A DNA stretch of 14,904 bases, from contig USSL01000020.1 in assembly GCA_900557175.1 (NCBI GenBank), forward strand, positions 1-14,904, given 5' to 3'. The stretch comes from an uncultured Eubacteriales bacterium. Lineage in GTDB: Bacteria > Bacillota > Clostridia > Lachnospirales > Lachnospiraceae. Position numbers and translations under genes: made by a program. Positions 1 to 7,583 of this stretch are shown piece by piece (position 1 is the first letter of the stretch; every line of letters begins with the position of its first letter). The notes beneath the pieces are model-generated. The model was given only the letters and a program-made list of their open reading frames with translations. It had not been told where the DNA came from and did no database searches.

Positions 1-998
1 TTCAAATCCTTCAGATCCTTCAGGCACTGACTCATGGCATCAAAAAATTCACCGCTCACATCACCGCTGTCAAACTGCTTTAAAAGCTTTAATGCCTTAC
101 CGAGGGTAAGCACCCCTTCCGTCACAAGGTCAAGCCCCTTAATTTTTGACGTCGGCGGCACATCCGCCGTGCCGTCATCATTTGGAATGACAGGCATATT
201 CAGATAGGCGGAGGCAATCTTTGCCGTCGTCCCGCCGCACACAATGTGACTGCCCTCCGACGCCATAAAATCTTCCATCACAGACTTATCCATCGTTCTT
301 GATGACGGCGGCCCTGTAAAAATATTGACAATATGCTGCTCAAACACACGGGCAACAGCCACCGTTGTATCATCGCCCGGCCGCTCCATATATAAATCGT
401 TGCAGGCGTCTGAAAGCATGGCCGCAAGCCGCCCGGCAGACAGCGTGTCTTTCGTACATTTTAATGTATATTCTGCAATACTGTCCCACGTCCAGCCAAA
501 ATTTAAAAGTTCCCCGACGCCGGCAAAAATCGTACCGTCGCTCATAAGCACAAAACAATCGCCAAGCTTTACACAAAAACGGTATTCACGGATTGTTTTC
601 CCCTCAATTTCCCGCGTCTCAAAAGGAATCTTTACGATTTTGCCGTCACGGATAAAAATACAGGACGGATTATCAAATTCCACAAGATAGGCCTCACCGG
701 AATGAAATATCTGCAAAATGCTAAATGTCGAATAAGCAACTTCACGCACCTTACAAATAGGCAGTGTTTTTGCAATCATCTCCACCGATTCCTCAATAGG
801 CAGGTCATAAGCAAACATCGTCTTTAAAATTTTAGATGTGAGCGTCGCTAAAATATTCGCCTTCACGCCGCTGCCCATCCCGTCAGATAAAATAACGACA
901 TCCGAATCTTCCTTTTTTAATATCTCAACTTTATCACCGCAAAGTTCCTCTGTATATTTATTAAGGCTTTTCCAAGCCACATCAATACTTACACTCAT
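1..998 (-). CDS. SpoIIE-family PP2C-like serine/threonine phosphatase (C-terminus beyond window)
   Basis: I translated 332 codons from an ATG at 998 to the window edge with no stop, so the gene is intact here but its C-terminus is missing. The first ~220 residues look like a PP2C/SpoIIE phosphatase: SDGMGSG (Asp39), LMSDGT (Asp154) and GDDTT (Asp209/Asp210) are placed as the family's Mn/Mg-binding aspartates. No N-terminal membrane region is present, unlike sporulation SpoIIE, so this is probably a cytosolic signalling phosphatase. From ~220 onward there is an extension with GPPSS, VCGGTTAK and a Pro-rich turn that I cannot assign. The start lies 5 bp after the hydrogenase stop with AGAGG upstream, so the two are probably translationally coupled. 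Phosphatase-linked sensory [FeFe] hydrogenases are a known arrangement. The protein it dephosphorylates is unknown. Confidence 0.85.
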   Translation of the reverse strand, partial: MSVSIDVAWKSLNKYTEELCGDKVEILKKEDSDVVILSDGMGSGVKANILATLTSKILKTMFAYDLPIEESVEMIAKTLPICKVREVAYSTFSILQIFHSGEAYLVEFDNPSCIFIRDGKIVKIPFETREIEGKTIREYRFCVKLGDCFVLMSDGTIFAGVGELLNFGWTWDSIAEYTLKCTKDTLSAGRLAAMLSDACNDLYMERPGDDTTVAVARVFEQHIVNIFTGPPSSRTMDKSVMEDFMASEGSHIVCGGTTAKIASAYLNMPVIPNDDGTADVPPTSKIKGLDLVTEGVLTLGKALKLLKQFDSGDVSGEFFDAMSQCLKDLKDL

Positions 999-1003
999 GG
1001 CCG

Positions 1004-2809
1004 CTACCTCTTACTCTTGCTGCGGTTTTTATCCTTATCCGCCTCCGGCAGTACAAGTCCGCGAAGCTTTGTCAGAATCGCCTTTGTTTCTGCCGTCGTC
1101 TCACCTAAAAGTCCCGCAATTTCCTGAGCGACCATCATCTGTTTTTCAATAACCTCCTGGGCAATGCCGACAACCTCAACCTTTGTTTCCATCTGCTTTT
1201 GAAGTTCCCGCTCATCTGCCGTCACATCCTGAAAAATCGCCAGTGCCGCATCAAGATTTGCCACATACACAATCGTTTCAAGCACCGTCATTTTATAAGC
1301 TTCAAGATAAAGCTTCTTCCGGTAAATCGGCGTGTGACGGTTTAATACAGATTCAAAATCTGAGGCATCGAGCATTTCAAAAACATACATCGTTTTAATG
1401 GCCGTCTCTCTGTCCACACCGAAAACCTCCTCGGCCTTCCGGTTCATCTCCATAATTTTAAGCTGCTCATCAACAATGAGAATCATATTCGGCGTCGTCT
1501 CCATGACAACGTTGGACATTGAATTGGCTGTCTCATACGCATACGGAAGACACATATCATTTTCTGCCTTCCCCTGAAATACAGCAATTGCTTTTTCCCG
1601 GCATGACGGATAGCCACAGGCGCCGCAGTTTAATTCTTCATCTTTATTATTCTTTCCTGTCGCCTTTAAAATCTTTCGTATCTGCTCCTCTGTCGGTAAA
1701 TCGTCCCGAAGCTGTCTGGAATAAAACGTCTTATGCAGATTCAGCCCTGCGGCTGCATCCGAAATTTCCGCCGGTCTGTGCTGCACCTGTTTTTCAATTT
1801 CAATCGTCGATTCAAACCGCGAAATATTCAGCTTATTGACAGCCGGCCCTTTAATACAGCCGCCCTCACACATATTCGCTTCGATAAAACAGCCTTTAAG
1901 CCGCCCGGCTTTCATCTCCTCAAAAAGCTCACGGCAGTTTTCCATGCCGTCAATATCAAACATTCTGTAAGCCGCACCGTCTGACCGGCTGTCTGCTGTC
2001 TGCGGCGCACTGCCTCCGTCCAAATGACCATTAAGAGCTTTCCCTGCGCGCGTTTCAACCGATGTCAGCACACCCTTTCGCACCGGATAAAGGCGATTGA
2101 TTTTCGGATCGGGATTGTCCACAGGCATTTCCTCACATGAAAACACATCAATGCCCGCTTCCGCAAACCAGTCTTCAAGCTCAGCAAAGGTAATAACGGC
2201 GTCAATAAACCCTTCAGTCCGCTCATCTTCTCTCGCTTCTTCTTTTTTTGCAACACAAGGGCCTGCAAATACTGTTTTCACCGAATCGCCGTAAAGCTTT
2301 TTCATGAGCATACCGTGAGCAATCATCGGCGAGACGACCGGCGCCATATCGCCAATCAGCTCAGGATAATACTTCTCCACAAGGTCATTGACACTCGGAC
2401 AGCATGTCGTAATAATATTTTCCATCTGTCCCTCGTCCATAAGCTTCTGATAGGCGTCCGTCACAAGGGCAGCACCCTCGGCAGTCTCGCGGACATATGT
2501 AAAACCGAGCTTTTTTAGGGCACATATAATCTGTCCCGGCCGCTCATAATCAAAAATGCCAAGATAGGACGGCGCAATGGACAGCGCCACTGTCTTCCCC
2601 TCTCTTAAAAATGCCTTTACCATCTCCAAATCGCTTGCAAAGGTTTTTGCATTCTGCGGACAGACCTCAAGACAATGACCGCACAAAACACAATAATCGG
2701 TCATAATCTGCGCCTGCGCATTTTTGACACGGATGGCCTTCACACTGCATGTACGCACACATTTATAACAGTGCTTACAGCTTGCATTTTTAAAATCAAT
2801 AATATTCAT
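1004..2809 (-). CDS. [FeFe]-hydrogenase-like sensor protein with ferredoxin, 4Fe-4S and PAS domains
   Basis: The 601-residue protein has, in order: a 2x[4Fe-4S] ferredoxin (Cys11/14/17/21 and Cys40/43/46/50); an H-cluster domain with L1 TTCCP (Cys136/137), L2 GPCVAKKEE (Cys185) and L3 NMCEGGCIKG (Cys314/318); a further 4Fe-4S motif CGACGYPSC...C (Cys395/398/403/420); a PAS domain at ~431-530; and a charged, probably helical tail. The H-cluster ligand cysteines are kept, but L1 lacks the usual Trp and L3 lacks GGGQ. This fits the sensory (group C) [FeFe] hydrogenases rather than a bulk H2-producing enzyme. The inferred role is to sense H2 or redox state and signal through PAS to the SpoIIE-type phosphatase encoded 5 bp downstream. 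The ribosome binding site AAGGGGG lies in the last codons of the MATE gene 6 bp upstream. Catalytic turnover cannot be judged from sequence. Confidence 0.85.
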   Translation of the reverse strand: MNIIDFKNASCKHCYKCVRTCSVKAIRVKNAQAQIMTDYCVLCGHCLEVCPQNAKTFASDLEMVKAFLREGKTVALSIAPSYLGIFDYERPGQIICALKKLGFTYVRETAEGAALVTDAYQKLMDEGQMENIITTCCPSVNDLVEKYYPELIGDMAPVVSPMIAHGMLMKKLYGDSVKTVFAGPCVAKKEEAREDERTEGFIDAVITFAELEDWFAEAGIDVFSCEEMPVDNPDPKINRLYPVRKGVLTSVETRAGKALNGHLDGGSAPQTADSRSDGAAYRMFDIDGMENCRELFEEMKAGRLKGCFIEANMCEGGCIKGPAVNKLNISRFESTIEIEKQVQHRPAEISDAAAGLNLHKTFYSRQLRDDLPTEEQIRKILKATGKNNKDEELNCGACGYPSCREKAIAVFQGKAENDMCLPYAYETANSMSNVVMETTPNMILIVDEQLKIMEMNRKAEEVFGVDRETAIKTMYVFEMLDASDFESVLNRHTPIYRKKLYLEAYKMTVLETIVYVANLDAALAIFQDVTADERELQKQMETKVEVVGIAQEVIEKQMMVAQEIAGLLGETTAETKAILTKLRGLVLPEADKDKNRSKSKR

Positions 2810-2815
2810 CTTTTG

Positions 2816-4195
2816 TTACCCCCTTATGACACCTGTGCCTTCTGCGCGGCTCTTTTTCCTAAGTCCGCGCATTCTTATGTTATAAGCCGCAATCAAAAGC
2901 ACATCGGCCCCGATCCACGCGGCAAGCTCTGCAAAATAAAGCGACGTTTCGCCTATAAGCGGCGGCAGAATAAGGACAACCGCCACTCTCATCACAAGCT
3001 CCATCACACCCGAAAGCATCGGAATCAGCGTATCGCCGAGCCCCTGCATCACATTTCTGTAAACATGGATCAAATATAATATAAACAAAGTCACACCCAT
3101 CACATTTAAGTAATTGACAGCCACCGTCATCGCCATCTCTGTCTCCGAACCGGCGCCGGAAATAAACATGGACAATATCTGACGCCCGAAAATAAGGACA
3201 ATGGCCGAAATCACAGACGATGTCACCGCAGAAATCAGCAGTGAAGCGTGAACGCCCTTCGGAATCCTGTCATACTTTTGGGCGCCCATATTTTGACTGG
3301 CATAAGTGGATATAGCAAAGCCAAAAGCAATCCCTGCCAGCTCTAAAAGTCCGTATAGCTTATTTGTTGCCGTAAATCCTGCCACGAAATGAAGACCATA
3401 CTGGTTGATGACCGACTGAATGACAAGACCGCCGACAGCGATCAAAATATTTTGAAGGGCAATCGGAAGTCCTAGTTTAAAAAGACATCCTGCCAGCAAA
3501 AAATCTCTCCTGAAATCAGTTTTCTTTACCTTTAATATAGAAATTTTACGCACAGCATTCAAACAATACAGCGCTGAAAAAGCCTGTGCGATTACCGTTG
3601 CCGCTGCGGCGCTGGCAATGCCCAGATTAAGTCCGATGACAAAAATGACATCAAGAACAACATTAATGGCCGCAGCAATCACCATCGCGATTAAAGGTGT
3701 TTTACTGTCACCAAGCGCCCGCAGCGTCGCCGCAAGAAAATTATAAGCCATCACAATGATAATGCCGCTAAAAGCGACACGCACATAAGCAAGCGCGTCC
3801 GCAATAATATATTCCGGCGTATTCAAAAAAATAAGCATCGGCCTTGCAGCTGCCTGACTGACAATCAGTGTAAATACTGCGATGATACCGCTTAAAACGG
3901 CCGACGCGGCAAAAGCTTTTCTTAAATTATCAAACTTTTTCGCCCCGAAATACTGGGCAATTAAAATTGAAAACCCCTGCGTAAAACCTGTCGCCACACC
4001 GATGACCATCCAGTTCAGCCAGTCTACGGCACCGAGCGCTGCAAGTGCATTCACCCCAAGTCCTTTTCCGACAACAACTGTATCAACAATCGTATAAAGC
4101 TGCTGGAAAATATTGCCGAACATCAGCGGCAGGGCAAAGCTTATAAGAAGCCGGAGCGGCCGCCCCGACGTCATATCTTTGACATTTGCAGACAT
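2816..4195 (-). CDS. MATE-family efflux transporter
   Basis: The 459-residue, very hydrophobic protein has about twelve membrane segments and the two-fold internal repeat of MATE (multidrug and toxin extrusion) transporters. FGAKK near residue 83 in the first half matches MGAQK near 303 in the second. Other family features are QQLYTIVDTVVVG at 31-43, LGDSKTPL at 161-168 and MQGLGDT near the C-terminus. The length is normal. It probably exports organic cations or metabolites by Na+ or H+ antiport across the cytoplasmic membrane; the substrate is unknown. The start is supported by GGGAGG about 7 nt upstream. It is the first gene of an operon with the [FeFe]-hydrogenase sensor (6-bp gap) and the phosphatase. 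Why a transporter shares a transcript with a redox sensor is unclear. Confidence 0.92.
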   Translation of the reverse strand: MSANVKDMTSGRPLRLLISFALPLMFGNIFQQLYTIVDTVVVGKGLGVNALAALGAVDWLNWMVIGVATGFTQGFSILIAQYFGAKKFDNLRKAFAASAVLSGIIAVFTLIVSQAAARPMLIFLNTPEYIIADALAYVRVAFSGIIIVMAYNFLAATLRALGDSKTPLIAMVIAAAINVVLDVIFVIGLNLGIASAAAATVIAQAFSALYCLNAVRKISILKVKKTDFRRDFLLAGCLFKLGLPIALQNILIAVGGLVIQSVINQYGLHFVAGFTATNKLYGLLELAGIAFGFAISTYASQNMGAQKYDRIPKGVHASLLISAVTSSVISAIVLIFGRQILSMFISGAGSETEMAMTVAVNYLNVMGVTLFILYLIHVYRNVMQGLGDTLIPMLSGVMELVMRVAVVLILPPLIGETSLYFAELAAWIGADVLLIAAYNIRMRGLRKKSRAEGTGVIRG

Positions 4196-4264
4196 AAAAA
4201 ATCCTCCCGTTAATCAAGTATATGCACAGCATCTGCTTGTTTTATTATACTTGATTACGGGAGG
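4196..4264 (-). terminator. Intrinsic terminator of the CoA-transferase gene, overlapping the MATE promoter and ribosome binding site
   Basis: On the minus strand a long stem forms between 4264-4246 and 4222-4203 (CCTCCCGTAATCAAG... pairing with ...CTTGATTAACGGGAGG, one bulged A). The loop is about 23 nt, and A plus six T's (4201-4196) follow directly. This is a canonical intrinsic terminator for transcripts leaving the CoA-transferase gene, whose stop is 23 bp upstream. The T-run abuts the MATE start codon, and the right arm is the MATE ribosome binding site GGGAGG. Confidence 0.75.
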
Positions 4265-4272
4265 GCTTTCAA
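4244..4272 (-). promoter_or_regulatory. Sigma-A promoter for MATE - hydrogenase sensor - phosphatase
   Basis: TTGAAA (4272-4267), a 17-bp spacer and TATAAT (4249-4244) form a near-consensus promoter. Initiation is expected near 4237, giving a leader of about 40 nt before the MATE ATG. The left arm of the overlapping terminator stem lies in the spacer and -10 region, upstream of the start point. Transcripts from this promoter therefore lack that arm and should be neither terminated nor masked at the ribosome binding site. Confidence 0.75.
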
Positions 4273-4287
4273 GACACTCACGCACAT

Positions 4288-5637
4288 TTACCGTTTGTTA
4301 GACAGCTTCCACATATTCATTTTTTCAGCTTCTTTAATAAGTTCATCTCTGAAATCCGGATGAGCGACCGAAATAATACGCTCCGTTCTCTGCCATGTTG
4401 TCGTTCCTTTAAGGTCAACCATGCCATATTCTGTGACAAGATATTGGATATTGGCACGGGTTGCCGTCACAATACCGCCCGGCGTAATGGTCGGACAAAG
4501 ACGGCTTTTCACAGTGCCATCCTTACCTGTCACCGTAGATGAACAGCATATAAAGCTCTTGCCGCCTTTTGACAAATAAGCACCGAGAACAAAATCAAGC
4601 TGTCCGCCGGCGCCGCTGATATGACGCACACCTGATGACTCAGAAGCAACCTGACCGAATAAATCCACTTCAACCGCATTGTTAATGGACATAAAATTAT
4701 CCAGTGCAGAAATATTGCGGATATCATTTGTATAATCGACCGGTGCCGCCATCACGGCAGGATTGTTATCAATATACTTATAAAGCTTATCGGTTCCTGC
4801 GGCAAATGTAAATACCTGACGGCCTTTATCAATCGACTTATATCTTCCTGTAATTTTTCCGGCATTCGCCATATCGACGAAAGCATCCACGTACATCTCC
4901 GTATGTACGCCCAAATCTTTTAAGTCAGATTCGGCGATCAGTGAACCGACAGCATTCGGCATACCGCCGATACCAAGCTGTAAGCAGGCGCCGTTTGGAA
5001 TTTCCGGCACAATAAGCTCTGCCACCGCTTTATCTACCGCTGAAGGCTCACCTGCGGCAAGCTGTCCCATCGGAGGATTATCACCTTCAACAACCATCGC
5101 AACGTCACTGATGTGCACACTCACATCATGGCCGCCGAGACACACAGGCATATTTTTATTAACCTCAACAATAATCGTATCAGCAACCTCACAGAGTGCG
5201 CCAAGCTGGGAAGCATTCAGGCCAAAATTAAAGTAGCCGTGCTTATCCATCGGCGCCACCTGCATCATCACAACATCCACATGCTTAATATGCTCACGGT
5301 AATATACCGGCATCTCTGAATAACGCAGCGGATTGTAGAAACAAAAGCCGGTATGCATCAAACGTCTTTCAATGGCCGATGTATGCCATGAATTCCATGT
5401 AATACGTCCGAGCGCGTCCGGAAGCTTTGTCACCTCCGGCTGCCACATGGCAATACCGCCTCTGAAATTAATATCTGTCAATGTACTGTCGGCCATCATC
5501 CTCTGTGCAAGCGCCTTATCCAGCGCCACCGGATGATTCCCGCAGAAGCTATAATCCACCCAATCGCCTGACTTTACAACCTTTACTGCCTCATCAGCTG
5601 TTGTAAGCTTTGCTTTGTATTGTTCATAAACACCCAT
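4288..5637 (-). CDS. but: Butyryl-CoA:acetate-type CoA-transferase (acetyl-CoA hydrolase/transferase family)
   Basis: At 449 residues it matches the length of butyryl-CoA:acetate CoA-transferases. The N-terminus ([20 protein letters not shown]) is typical of that group. A glycine-rich loop [11 protein letters not shown] lies at 221-231, the presumed catalytic Glu247 sits in LGVHTEM, and the C-terminal domain has [12 protein letters not shown] (341-352) and [11 protein letters not shown]. The reaction would transfer CoA from butyryl-CoA to acetate, releasing butyrate and acetyl-CoA in the cytosol. 4-hydroxybutyrate or propionyl/succinyl-type transfer cannot be excluded from sequence alone. The start is set by AAAGGAG 7 nt upstream. 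The gene is monocistronic, with a strong terminator on each side. Its place beside the lactate operon fits lactate plus acetate conversion to butyrate. Confidence 0.87.
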   Translation of the reverse strand: MGVYEQYKAKLTTADEAVKVVKSGDWVDYSFCGNHPVALDKALAQRMMADSTLTDINFRGGIAMWQPEVTKLPDALGRITWNSWHTSAIERRLMHTGFCFYNPLRYSEMPVYYREHIKHVDVVMMQVAPMDKHGYFNFGLNASQLGALCEVADTIIVEVNKNMPVCLGGHDVSVHISDVAMVVEGDNPPMGQLAAGEPSAVDKAVAELIVPEIPNGACLQLGIGGMPNAVGSLIAESDLKDLGVHTEMYVDAFVDMANAGKITGRYKSIDKGRQVFTFAAGTDKLYKYIDNNPAVMAAPVDYTNDIRNISALDNFMSINNAVEVDLFGQVASESSGVRHISGAGGQLDFVLGAYLSKGGKSFICCSSTVTGKDGTVKSRLCPTITPGGIVTATRANIQYLVTEYGMVDLKGTTTWQRTERIISVAHPDFRDELIKEAEKMNMWKLSNKR

Positions 5638-5673
5638 AAATCGTCTCCTTTCTTGTGCTTCCTATATGTACCA

Positions 5674-5714
5674 ATCATACACCGCGTCGGCCATCATTTC
5701 CGTAACTATGGAAA
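5674..5714 (-). promoter_or_regulatory. Weak candidate promoter and quasi-palindrome upstream of the CoA-transferase gene
   Basis: The gene starts after a terminator, so it needs its own promoter in 5638-5734. The best -10 I see is TATGAT (5679-5674). At 17 bp the -35 would be a poor CGGAAA (5702-5697). That hexamer is one arm of a quasi-palindrome, TTTCC-N8-GGAAA (5697-5714), which could be an activator site compensating for the weak -35. This is suggestive only. Confidence 0.3.
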
Positions 5715-5734
5715 CAAAACAGCGACTATATAGT

Positions 5735-5765
5735 AAAAACTCTGCGGCAAGACCGCAGAGTTTTT
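5735..5765. terminator. Bidirectional intrinsic terminator ending the lactate operon
   Basis: A perfect inverted repeat, AAAAACTCTGCGG / CCGCAGAGTTTTT with a 5-nt loop, begins 36 bp after the etfA stop. The GC-rich stem with a T5 run on either strand is a textbook intrinsic terminator. It separates the six-gene lactate operon from the CoA-transferase gene. Confidence 0.92.
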
Positions 5766-5801
5766 AAATGGAGTATATAAAAAATGGATTGCATGGCTTA
5801 T

Positions 5802-6776
5802 TTACTGTGCTTTGATTTTCTTTACTTCTTCAATCAGTAAAGGAAGCACTTTTATGGCATCTCCGACGATGCCCACATCGGCAACATCAAATATCGGAGC
5901 GTCTTCATCTTTATTAATTGCAACAATGTAGCCGGAACCTATCATACCGGAAACATGCTGTGTCGCGCCGGAAATACCACAGGCGATATAAAGCTTCGGT
6001 GCAACAATTTTGCCGGACTGTCCGACCTGATGTGAACGCGGCACCCATTCGTCTTCAATGGCCGGTCTTGTCGCGCCGACAACGCCGCCGAGCACATCCG
6101 CCAATTCCTTAACAAGGGCAAAGTTTTCCTTGCTGCCCATGCCGCGGCCGCCGGACACAATCACGTCAGCCTCCTCAAGATTAACCGTTTCAGCAACCTC
6201 TCTGACCGCCTCCGTCAGCTTTGCCATCAATAAAGCTTCCGGAATGTCAACCTGTTCCTCAATTATTTCACCTGTTCTTGCCGGATCTGTCTGCTTTGCA
6301 AAAGAGCCGCCCCGAACAGTAGCCACAACCGGTGATGTGTGCAGCACAACATCATTTAATACAGTGCCGCCATAAACCGGACACGTCAATACAAGTCTGC
6401 CGTTATCCTCTGTAATATTCATGACATCTGTCGCACAGGCTGCGCCGAGCTGTTTTGCTGCCATCGGCAAAATATCCTTGCCTGGCAATGTTGCCGCACC
6501 TAAAACAACATCTGCCCCGTATTTTTTTGCCAGCGCACATAAAATCACGGCATAAACCTCCGGCTGATACTGCTCTGCCTTTACGGTCACTGCTTTATCT
6601 GCACCTGCTGCCACTGCTGTTTTTGCAGCTTCCGAAACATCTGTGCCGATTAAGGCAGCCGTCACACTGCCGCTGTTCTCATCTGCCAGTGCTCTTGCCT
6701 TTCCGAGAATTTCCAAGGCGGCACTGACCGGAGAGCCGTCAGAAGTTTCTACATAAACGAATATATTTTTGCTCAT
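5802..6776 (-). CDS. etfA: Electron transfer flavoprotein alpha subunit (LctC-type)
   Basis: The 324-residue protein has the C-terminal FAD-binding domain of EtfA: GGRGMGS (209-215), VGATRPAIEDEWVPRSHQVG (233-252), GISGATQH (267-274) and DVADVGIVGD (297-306). With EtfB it forms a cytosolic flavoprotein passing electrons between the lactate dehydrogenase, NAD and probably ferredoxin, and possibly the acyl-CoA dehydrogenase. It begins directly with the EtfA fold and has no N-terminal ferredoxin-like extension, which some lactate and caffeyl-CoA ETFs carry. Its ribosome binding site GGAGGG overlaps the etfB stop codon, so the two are coupled. It is the last gene of the operon. Confidence 0.95.
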   Translation of the reverse strand: MSKNIFVYVETSDGSPVSAALEILGKARALADENSGSVTAALIGTDVSEAAKTAVAAGADKAVTVKAEQYQPEVYAVILCALAKKYGADVVLGAATLPGKDILPMAAKQLGAACATDVMNITEDNGRLVLTCPVYGGTVLNDVVLHTSPVVATVRGGSFAKQTDPARTGEIIEEQVDIPEALLMAKLTEAVREVAETVNLEEADVIVSGGRGMGSKENFALVKELADVLGGVVGATRPAIEDEWVPRSHQVGQSGKIVAPKLYIACGISGATQHVSGMIGSGYIVAINKDEDAPIFDVADVGIVGDAIKVLPLLIEEVKKIKAQ

Positions 6777-6788
6777 CTTAATGCCCTC

Positions 6789-7565
6789 CTAAAATACCTT
6801 TGCTTCTTTCATCATTGCAATTGCCTGACTTACCGCATCCTCCGGCGTCTCAGCTTTAATCTTTACACCTGCGGCGCGCTTTGCCGGCTCATAAACTTTG
6901 ATAATTTCTATTTTTCCCGATGCTTCTGTATCAGAGGCAAGCTCTGTAATCGGTTTCTTTCTCGCAGCCATCTTACTCTTAATTGTCGGATATCTCGGAT
7001 CATAATTCGGCTTCTGAATTGTGACAACGCAAGGCAGCGGCGCTTCTACCATATGATAACCTTCATCCGTCTCGCGTTTAATCTTTGCCGTACCGTCACT
7101 GCAGCAAACTTCAATGACATTGGCTGCTGCCGGTACTGAAAGCTCTGCGGCAAGCAGCAGACCTGTCTGACTTGACGCATAATCCGTCGACTCCTTGCCT
7201 GTAAAAACAATATCAAAGGCTTTGCCTCTCTGAGCTTCAATCTCAGCTTTTGCTTCTGCCAGTGCTTTTGCCATATCCTCGCTGTCCAATACATCTGCCT
7301 TATCATTTTTCACAAGGTAAGCATTGTCTGCGCCGACGGCAAGACAATTTTTCAGAGAATTTTTGACACTCTCATCGCCGACAGACACAACTGTGACCTC
7401 ACCGCCGGCACTCTCTTTCAGGCGGACAGCCATCTCAAGCGCATACGTATCAAAGGCATTAACGACCGGTGTTACATTTTCAAGTGCCGGTGCACCCGTT
7501 GCCGGATTCAGATGGATTTCAACAGAATCGTCCGGCACCTGTTTTATACAAACTAATATTTCCAT
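6789..7565 (-). CDS. etfB: Electron transfer flavoprotein beta subunit (LctB-type)
   Basis: At 258 residues this is a normal EtfB. Family features are CIKQVPD (6-12), VNAFDTYALEMAVRLKE (35-51), a nucleotide-binding stretch GKESTDYASSQTG (123-135) and PRYPTIKSKMAARKKPI (191-207). The 123-135 loop differs from the GRQAIDGDTAQVGP form I expect for the ETF of the central butyryl-CoA dehydrogenase complex, consistent with a dedicated lactate ETF. EtfB would hold the second flavin and the NAD(H) site if the complex bifurcates. AAGGAGA lies 7 nt upstream of the ATG, 18 bp after the acyl-CoA dehydrogenase stop. Confidence 0.95.
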   Translation of the reverse strand: MEILVCIKQVPDDSVEIHLNPATGAPALENVTPVVNAFDTYALEMAVRLKESAGGEVTVVSVGDESVKNSLKNCLAVGADNAYLVKNDKADVLDSEDMAKALAEAKAEIEAQRGKAFDIVFTGKESTDYASSQTGLLLAAELSVPAAANVIEVCCSDGTAKIKRETDEGYHMVEAPLPCVVTIQKPNYDPRYPTIKSKMAARKKPITELASDTEASGKIEIIKVYEPAKRAAGVKIKAETPEDAVSQAIAMMKEAKVF

Positions 7566-7583
7566 AATAATGTCTCCTTACCG

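Noticed and set aside
325..690. Plus-strand ORF of 121 codons opposite the SpoIIE-type phosphatase
   Set aside because: The minus-strand frame is a continuous recognisable phosphatase. The plus-strand protein has no family features and no ribosome binding site.
2675..3079. Plus-strand ORF of 134 codons across the hydrogenase-MATE junction
   Set aside because: It is opposite two confident genes and their junction, and is His/Arg-rich as expected for antisense of hydrophobic coding sequence.
5662..5680. Third copy of the TGGTA operator upstream of the CoA-transferase gene
   Set aside because: Only a half site (TTGGTAC) is present, without the TACCA partner at the right spacing.
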